The notes beneath the pieces are model-generated. The model ran no database searches. It worked only from the letters and a program-made list of their open reading frames with translations, and had not been told where the DNA came from. Below are positions 57,007 through 64,000 of a DNA stretch of 64,000 nucleotides, piece by piece (position 1 is the stretch's first letter; each line of letters opens with the position of its first letter). The stretch covers positions 16,921,626-16,985,625 of the forward strand of contig CM063110.1 of the NCBI GenBank assembly GCA_031841125.1, in the 5' to 3' direction. The translations under genes were made by a program, and so were the position numbers. The stretch comes from Acanthococcus lagerstroemiae. Its lineage: Eukaryota; Arthropoda; Insecta; Hemiptera; Eriococcidae.

Positions 57007-57687
57007 GAGAAGGAGGATAGTCTGGACAGGGGGATAGTGAAGATAAATGATTTTTTCCTTATTTAACGTGGCATTCGGAATTGTTTGACGGCAGCCAAAT
57101 ACTGGCACAGAAAATTTTGTCTGCAACTTTTGCCCGAGCTTCACTAACTGAATATTACTTATCCATACATACGAAGGGGTTTTAATCAAAACCGACACGT
57201 GCCGGGCGCAAGTAGGCAAAATACTATACATGGGGGCCGGAATATCTTTGCTGCGCCTGTGAATGTGCGATATGTATAACATACTCCACGTTCACAGGTG
57301 CAGCAACGATATTCCTGCACACGTGTACAGTATTTTGCCTATTTGCGCCCTCGAAGTAAAATGGCAAATGTGAGTTTTGATCCGTGGTTTTGATTCTTTA
57401 CCCTTCATATACATTCGTCAATGTACTTTGTAAAATATAACCCGCGTTTCTACGGAAATTCTGTGTTGTCCACACTATCCCATACATTAGAGGATAGAGT
57501 CTGGACAAACAAATAATTAAAAAAAAATTCGGCCTGTACCTCTTCTACTGCACTCTAACCAATTATTTTTTTCAGTTTGTACCCCATAAATCGTGCTATC
57601 CGATGCCGGAACAAGAGACTGTTTAGAATAATTACTTTTTTCTGAAATGAGGAAAATGTACGAAGTGTCCAGACTATCCTCCTTCTC
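57007..57687. mobile_element. non-autonomous element with GAGAAGGAGGATAGTC termini, containing a hairpin
   Basis: GAGAAGGAGGATAGTCTGGA is present at 57007-57026 and as its reverse complement ending at 57687. A related AGGATAGAGTCTGGACAA lies inside at about 57491-57508. Between them, 57204-57267 and 57287-57350 are inverted copies with a loop of about 20 bases. Confidence 0.6.
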
Positions 57688-57699
57688 CCCTACCATTTT

Positions 57700-58300
57700 C
57701 TGAAGAATTTGGCGTCGAACAACTTTTGGTTGAAATTTTTTCTTACATCCCTACACTCGAAATTTATTGGGAAGTGGTTCGAACCTCCTTAGAAAACGAG
57801 CAGGAGTGGTAATAGTGGGAACTTTTAGCATGTTAATTAAGACATCACTCGCAACAACTTTCATAGACTCCCGCTGGTTACTTTCTTCCTCTGAATGTCC
57901 TTACTTGCCTATAGACCAGCAGCTTGTCATAATCGTTCCGAGTAGAGGTGTTGAAGAACTCTAGAAGCATCCCAAATAGTAATATTCATTTCGAAGTGAT
58001 ATTATGTTTCGGCTATGCCACATAAAAATACTCGGCTGTACAGAGCATTTCTCCCCTCGAACCATTTTCAAGATATCGAATATTTTTGAAAAGAACACCG
58101 TATACTTATGTATAATTGGAGCGGAGGAAAAATCGATTAAAATACGGAACTCATTATTTAAGTAAACAGAGAAAACGAAAAAGTGAGGTTAGTTTCAACA
58201 TTGATACACGTACACGACCTTACACCCTGCACGCACGAGCAACAACACCGCGGGTCATCTTTTCTTTACATTTCGAAGAAAAAATAAAATTTTCGTATTT
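57700..58300. other. intergenic DNA, nothing recognised
   Basis: No domain, repeat pair or splice-supported frame was found. Confidence 0.35.
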
Positions 58301-58329
58301 TAATTATTTTTTCCCCGACGAATAATAAT

Positions 58330-59200
58330 TTTATCGTGAATTCATAAAAATTTAACGAACCGCCTCTCCGCATCGGCGCTTGAGCCGGGGCCAGGCTCGG
58401 GGTATTCGCGAACGTGTAACGCTGCTCCATATTTACAAATGCACGTTCAACGAGGCATTAAAATTTAAACGGCTAATTACGAGCGTACGCCGAGCACTGT
58501 TATCATCGATGGACCAGCGAGCGGGGGCGGGGATCGGGGGCATCCATCTTGAGATTCGAATCTACGTGCGTGCCCTCGTGTATGGACTCTCCGGGTCGGG
58601 AAGACGGCCGCACGGCCGAGCCGGTGTACAAATTCGAGTTGCCAGCTCGTGTAGGCCGCGTCAGAATGCCGCATGTCGACGGGGGCTCACGGTCGGTCGA
58701 TTTCCAGAAGGAGGGGAGGGGGCGAAGGCGCAAAGGCACACGCGAGGTTAAGTAATAATCTTTATGAAAGTTAACGGTAATAGGAGTTGTACAAGTAATT
58801 TGTACTACTCCGGGTGCGCTGGCAACTTTTTGGCAGGTTTTAAGGAAATAAGGGCTCAGGGTCCGCGGCGAGGAAAGGCTGGCTCGTTTCAATGAAGTTA
58901 GTACGCGGTTTAGTCGTGCATAAGTACCGTGTGGTTTCCCGACTTCAGCGAGGAAAGTTTACTTTTTAAATTGCTTCGGGCTTGTCGGAAGGGTTGCATG
59001 AAATTAACTTCACGTAGCCGAGGTCGACGATGGCGACGGTTTTTCAGAAAAGGCGGCCATTAATGCGGTTTGTTTTGAAATCATTCGCAGTCGAAGCGCG
59101 GTAAAGACCCATAAGGTTCGTAGCTTTCGTTCGTCCTGTTCGCTCGGCTTGAGGCTCTGTGCCCGCCCTTCCGTGGTTGGAAAATAATTCACTGAAAAGA
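58330..59200. other. GC-rich, CpG-rich stretch without a recognisable protein
   Basis: From CCGCCTCTCCGCATCGGCGC onward the base composition differs strongly from the rest of the window and CpG is frequent. Overlapping frames on both strands are open because stop codons are rare, and none carries a domain. Candidate explanations are a regulatory element or an unrecognised non-coding or untranslated exon. Confidence 0.35.
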
Positions 59201-59377
59201 AAAAAATGTCTCCGAATTTTCAATGGCAATGCTGCCTGGTTCGGTGAGATACGACCAGGGCCAGCGGAAGTCCAGCTGCACTGGAGCACGGACACCAGGC
59301 TAGATTTTCCATCTCGTGCATTGCACCGAATGGAAATGATCCACATTTTTAAAAAATCCAAATTTTTACAACTTATT

Positions 59378-61234
59378 TCCGTAAACTGGGGTGACTTCGG
59401 ATTTGTGGGGGGAACTCCGGACATTGCCGGTTTTACACATTAGAACTGGGACATTGGTTTTCACCACGTGATAGTGTAGCTATACAAGTCTTTGCTTTTA
59501 TTTGACACCTTGGTTAACCCTCTCAGACCCGTAGCCGACTCAGAAAGAACTGGCAGATGATTCTGTATACCTGTGATATAGAATATTTCTATAACTAATT
59601 TCCGACCATACCTTAATAGTGAATATCTTATACGAGTGTAGGAATTTTGATCGGACACCATATTCCGTTCACAATATGAGATGAATGGAAGTATATTGGC
59701 TGATGTCATGTACGTTCGAAATTGAAATTTCAGACCTCTGTGTGAAGATTACAGCAGATGCACTGTAGAGGGATGGTGGTAATGAGCTGCTCTTCAACAG
59801 TTAGAATTTTAGTAGGAATGCAGCGACTAAGACACCTCTAACAACTCCTAATGAATTAGTACCAGAAACCAAATACATCAGATTTCCTACTACTGATAGG
59901 TTGTGTTTTTCTGCGTACTTCCATAAAAGTGATAACTGCTTAGAAATACATCTAAAATTGCAGGAAAATAAGTTTGTGGTCCAAAATTTTGGTTGAAACT
60001 GACAGGAGGAATACTCGGTTATATATGCTTCAAAATCTCGGTCTTTTTAAACATATCTTCCTACTAAATGAAGAGGTAAATGGAAAATTCAGATTCATAT
60101 CAATTAATTTACATTGTAGGGTTCATCTTTACCACCAGAGAAAAAAAGTCAATTACATCTTACAATCTTGAAAAAGTAATCTACGAGGCTCAGTTTTCCG
60201 CTATATTTTCTGCATTTAATTGACTCTTCTGACATTCTAGCAAATTTCAACGAATAATTTCTTCAATAATGATGAACCAGGGGTGATCGAGGAGCGGAGG
60301 ACACACCTTGGCACACTGTGTTCGAGTATGAGGCCTGGGTGCAGAAGAGGCGCGGGACGGCAACAACGGCGATCGATCCTGGCGGAGGAAGCATCCACGA
60401 CGACGACGGCGTGATTAGCCGTCTCGCGCCGAACGCCTTGGTTTAGGAGATGGTGAAGAGTCGAAGCAGTTGGAACCGGGTGTCGGCCTTTGTTCCGACC
60501 ATCATGAAGAGGAAAATGCAGATGGAGCGGTCGAGGCAGAGGGCCGACGACGAACCAAGAACTCTGTACCATCCTGGGAGAGCTGCTGCAGCTGCTGCGG
60601 ACCTCCGGCAGGGTTCCCCCGCCGTCATCACCTGCCTGCGTCGAAACACGTGCCCAGACGTGGAAGTGAGTGGTGAGTAAAGAGGAAGCGCGTCCGGCTG
60701 TGGGGGACCTGAATTCCAGGCTAATGTTCGGGGAGCGCGAACCTCGGTCAGTAGGAAACTCCGTGGATGCTCTGGCAGGACGCGCGCACCGGAGGCGGTA
60801 CGGTGAAATGGGGGCTCGAGCCGGCCTCAAAGCGTCCCTCCGGCCACTGATATGCGATGCTCGAAAGGGTAGTATCCAGGGCCGGGGTGCAGTGTCTCAG
60901 GGGCCACATTGGCAAGCGTGCGTCGCCATACATCCCACCATATAAACCTGGGACTGAGTTCGCTCAATCAGCCAGATTTCTCCTTTCAAAAAAGCATAGT
61001 AGGAATTGAAGAAATACGAGTACATTTTTTGGTTTCCTGTCAAAGTTGAGGAGCCAAGTAGGCAATATGGTCGAAAATTACGTCGAAGAAATATTGTATA
61101 TCACAGGTATACAGAATCATCTGCTAGTTCCCTCTGAGTTGGCTACGTGTCTGAGAGGGTTAGTGAAGAAATAACGCATCTAACCAGTGTTACTCCAGTC
61201 CTGATCATGTCCAGAGTTACCCCAGTTTACGGTG
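59378..61234. mobile_element. 1.86-kb non-autonomous DNA element with long inverted termini
   Basis: CCGTAAACTGGGGTGACT at the left pairs with CCGTAAACTGGGGTAACT at the right (reverse complement). The arms include a well-matched segment further in (59517-59592 against 61088-61166, around CAGATGATTCTGTATACCTG). CTTATT flanks both ends (59372-59377 and 61235-61240). An R1-like fragment with SINE-like sequence fills much of the centre, so the element carries an inserted or captured retroelement piece. Confidence 0.7.
60280..60565 (+). mobile_element. R1-like retrotransposon C-terminal fragment
   Basis: The frame reads EDTPWHTVFEYEAWVQKRR, then a TAG near 60443, then SRSSWNRVSAFVPTIMKRK followed by an arginine-rich tail. 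This matches the C-terminus of R1-clade ORF2, where E-D-T-x-x-H-x-x-F-x-C-x-x-W is usual. The cysteine is lost here. The high GC content is like that of the R1-type endonuclease piece at 11735. Confidence 0.6.
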
Positions 61235-61740
61235 CTTATTGGATGTTTTTTGTGTTTTAATCATCTCAAGAGGAAGAGGTGTTCCACGGTTCCTTATTTA
61301 GGAATTTTGTATTTGCACCAGATTAGAAAATGAAAGATCGCCGGCCCTGGGTACGATGTCTAGATCCTGCATGAAAGCACTACCTGAAGTTGAAGACAAG
61401 CTTTTTTTTATACATGAATTTTTATATCCACCAATTAAATTGAGTGAACATAATGTATTATAATACTGGCACGAGAGACAGTTCTGACTCAACATTGTTA
61501 ACTCAGTAACACGTATGTTTTTTTAGCAACAATAAAAGACAAAAAAAAAAAAAATTTACTCGGAGCAAATTTCCAATTTTTCGCGGGAAGACGTTTTCAA
61601 TTGGAAATGAATGAAGTTCTTCTCAAGCTGAATCTGAGCTTTGTACGATCTCCAATTCCTCTCGTACGTTATCCCAGTCACCCTTTACATCAATCATAAA
61701 AAGGCATTCCTATACTAAGAGTATGTCAATGCACTAATTC

Positions 61741-61915
61741 TTCTTCTGTGGTCCAGAACGCTTTTGGCTGCTATGCCATCTTCAGTGGAGTACGATAGCA
61801 GCCGAAAGCGCTCTGGACCACAGAAGGAAGAAATTATGAATCAGCGCACTCTAAATACAAAATTTATACAAAGTTCAATCACACTCCAACATGGACACTA
61901 AAATTTAGCAGGCAT
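61741..61915. repeat. interspersed repeat with a near-perfect hairpin
   Basis: 61741-61774 and 61795-61829 are inverted copies (CTGTGGTCCAGA, GCTTTTGGCTGCTAT and their complement) around a loop of about 20 bases. The right arm and the sequence to 61915 match 4660-4795. Confidence 0.65.
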
Positions 61916-63014
61916 GTTACCCATTACCAATAAAATTATAAAATTATGAGAGTAAGAGGGCAGTCCGAAAGAGAAATGTTGCAGATGCCTGAAGGAAATC
62001 CTTAATGAGAGGCAGCTCAGAAATCTAATAAATGACCTCTTCGTTTTTTAAGTAAGGGTTCCTAATAAGGCCATCTTAATTTTAAACCAGTTCCTGAGCT
62101 ACTTAATATTCATGAAAATTTCCACAAAAATAATGGTAGTAACTTTTAACCCTCTACTTTTTAATGGTGTGGCTGATTTTACCCCTGGATTGAATTTTAC
62201 CACTTCCCCAATCAATTGAGAACATTTTATACATGTGGCCTAATGTTGTTGTTGTTATATATTCCTTAGTCTTGCGACTAGTACATTACGTCTCTCCACT
62301 TTTTTTTCTCTCTGTGGCAACAGGAGTACAAAATTGTGGCGAAAAATAAAAAATTGTTCTTTCGTCTCACATCAAATCAGAAGACAACTTGGGAAGGATA
62401 AAATTGACTGTATTTCGGAAGTCGAGAAAATAACATCTCAAAATTAGGTATTTTTGTCGCAAATCACGAATATTATTGAGTAATATTCATATTCAAACTT
62501 CGATTGGACCTTCTGCATCTAAATTTTACAACGAAAAATTCTGTTTTATTTACCATTGTTTCGGTTTTACATGTACTATGTAGGATTTTGTTTATTTTCG
62601 AAAAATTTAATTGAAATCGAAATCGATCTTTTTAATTTTGATGGCTTTACCTAACCGTTAAAATGCTTTTCGTGTGAATGGAAAACGACAAGAAAAAGGA
62701 AATAAATATTTCTTTAAAGAAAGGAATTTCACGAAGGGCATTTGGTTAAATGACAAACAAATCAGGATAATCGAAATTTTAAATTTAAGAAATTGAGAAA
62801 AGTAGGTGATAAGATATTTCCATTGTTGTTGATTTTGAAATTGTATTCATTTATTTTAATCGGGCTCCAGCTCAGGTGTTAAAATTAAAATAAAGAAAAT
62901 GACGTGCTTCTTTTGTAAAATTTGAATTTTGGAAACTCGAATCGGAGTCGGATGAAAATTTTGCTACAATAAAAATTTTGGAGTTTAAAATTTATCCTGA
63001 GAAGTAACTTTCCA
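61916..63014. other. AT-rich DNA, nothing recognised
   Basis: No domain, inverted termini or splice-supported frame was recognised. Confidence 0.4.
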
Positions 63015-63170
63015 ATTACCTGCAAGAGCCAACTTCGGCTTTAATGTACGGGTGTCAAACTTGGACGATCACTAAGAATATTGAGAAAAATCTTCAGTCT
63101 GCACAGAACTACATAGAGAGAGCCATGCCATGTCTCAAATTAAGGGATAAAAAGCCAGGGTAACAAAAAT
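63015..63170 (+). mobile_element. RTE reverse transcriptase C-terminal scrap
   Basis: About 50 codons remain: ALMYGCQTWTITK, then LQSAQNYIERAM and LKLRDKK. This is the same region as that found at 50041-50200 and 37130-37250. Confidence 0.65.
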
Positions 63171-64000
63171 AAACGAAATGACTGACTGGACTGACTGACT
63201 CAACACTTCATTCGCCTGTGAGTACCACACTCCTTGTATTAGCCTATATTCCATTGCGAGCATCACGTTCCTTGTACCAGTCTGCGAGCACTACGGAGAT
63301 GGGACTTGGCAAGGCATCTGTGCAGACTGAAAGGACACCGTTGGGTACAGAAAGTTACACTCTGGTAAATCAGAGGCGGGAGAAAGCCCAGCAAACAGAG
63401 GGCCAGGGGAATAGACGACATTTGTAATTTATGTCCCACTGAGTCGCGCAAGGCTGAGGGAGATGTATCCCCAAAATTTGGGCTTCTGCGGATTCAAGAA
63501 GTAATTCATTTTGTTATTAGATGTTGGTCTTAAATTTCATTACTATTGGTAAATTCTTTACAATAAACGCTATTAATTAGTTAAGTGACTAAAGAAATAC
63601 CTAATTTGATGGTTTCTAACTCCCCCACACAAACTTCATAACGACCTTCATGAAGAAAAATTTGAAATCGTTGAATTTTATGGGCTCAATTTGAGGCTGA
63701 TGCAATGTTCGAAATTATCATAAAAGAAATTATTTCAATAGCGTTCTTATACGTAATTTCTCTGGCCGAGTAAATTTTGCAAGTAACAGTATGTTTCTCT
63801 TTTGACCTTGAGCCTAATAAAGCGGGGAGAACGTTCAGGTTTTCTCAACATATTTCTATATGTTCCTTAATCCAAACTTTCCAGAGGGATGTGCTTGGGT
63901 ACCTTGTTTGATTTGAAATTGAAAGTACTTTGTCCACTCGAAGAATAATGCTTTCTGTTTGGATAGCTAAATCGGAGCTGTATCGAAAATTTAACGGTCA
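63171..64000. other. terminal stretch, no gene recognised
   Basis: A short GACTGACTGACT simple repeat (63180-63198) is followed by a somewhat GC-richer 240 bp with frames open on both strands and no domain, then AT-rich DNA to the window end. Confidence 0.4.

Noticed and set aside
58380..58892. Overlapping open frames on both strands in the GC-rich stretch as genes
   Set aside because: They are open because stop codons are rare in GC-rich DNA; no domain, splice sites or start context support them.
60450..60830. GC-rich frames on both strands as host genes
   Set aside because: The plus-strand part matches the end of an R1-like retrotransposon and the minus-strand frames are its shadows.

Overview
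The window looks like eukaryotic, arthropod nuclear DNA, most likely insect, and a hemipteran is plausible. The evidence is split genes with GT-AG introns, AT-rich intergenic DNA, RTE and R1 non-LTR retrotransposons, mariner, MULE and hAT remnants, tRNA-derived SINEs, and an expanded family of CRAL-TRIO lipid-carrier genes. No bacterial operon, rRNA gene, functional tRNA gene or CRISPR array was found. The order-level assignment is inference.

The main host content is five tandem minus-strand copies of one six-exon gene. The product is a CRAL-TRIO domain protein of the alpha-tocopherol-transfer-protein-like group, about 310 residues. The copies lie at 1862-5192, 9666-13090, 19374-22805, 31810-35786 and 43180-48257. 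I rebuilt the exons from splice sites conserved between copies (intron phases 1, 2, 0, 0, 1). Genes 1, 3 and 5 are open from ATG to stop, each with 933 coding bases. Gene 2 has lost exon 1 by deletion. Gene 4 has a 2-bp insertion at the exon-1 donor that creates a TAG. Genes 1-3 are close relatives lying in duplicated blocks that share flanking DNA. Genes 4 and 5 are more diverged.

Region by region: 1-1860, degenerate repeats; 1862-5640, gene 1 block; 5640-8390, decayed tandem repeats with a LINE fragment; 8390-16200, gene 2 block, carrying an R1-like endonuclease fragment and a 1.38-kb long-inverted-repeat element; 16289-17164, a hAT element with 8-bp target duplication; 17495-30800, gene 3 block, whose upstream flank is split by a 7.26-kb insertion (23045-30307). 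That insertion has short inverted termini, subterminal motif arrays, a 2.4-kb purine-rich satellite and a few exon-like segments of unknown function. 31100-38300 holds gene 4 with a hAT element in its intron 3, plus a psq-type helix-turn-helix ORF and an RTE copy with target duplications. 40500-42060 holds a SINE-like sequence and an RTE fragment interrupted by a hAT MITE. 43180-48540 holds gene 5, with a SINE and a MITE in intron 1. 48500-64000 has no recognisable host gene. It is a graveyard of nested transposons, with a short protein-primed family-B DNA polymerase remnant (52145-52372) and a GC-rich, CpG-rich stretch (58.3-59.2 kb).

The biological unit is therefore a young, still-changing lipid-carrier gene cluster embedded in repeats. 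The repeats lie within its introns and at its duplication boundaries and probably helped to shape it. The least explained structure is the 7.26-kb insertion upstream of gene 3.
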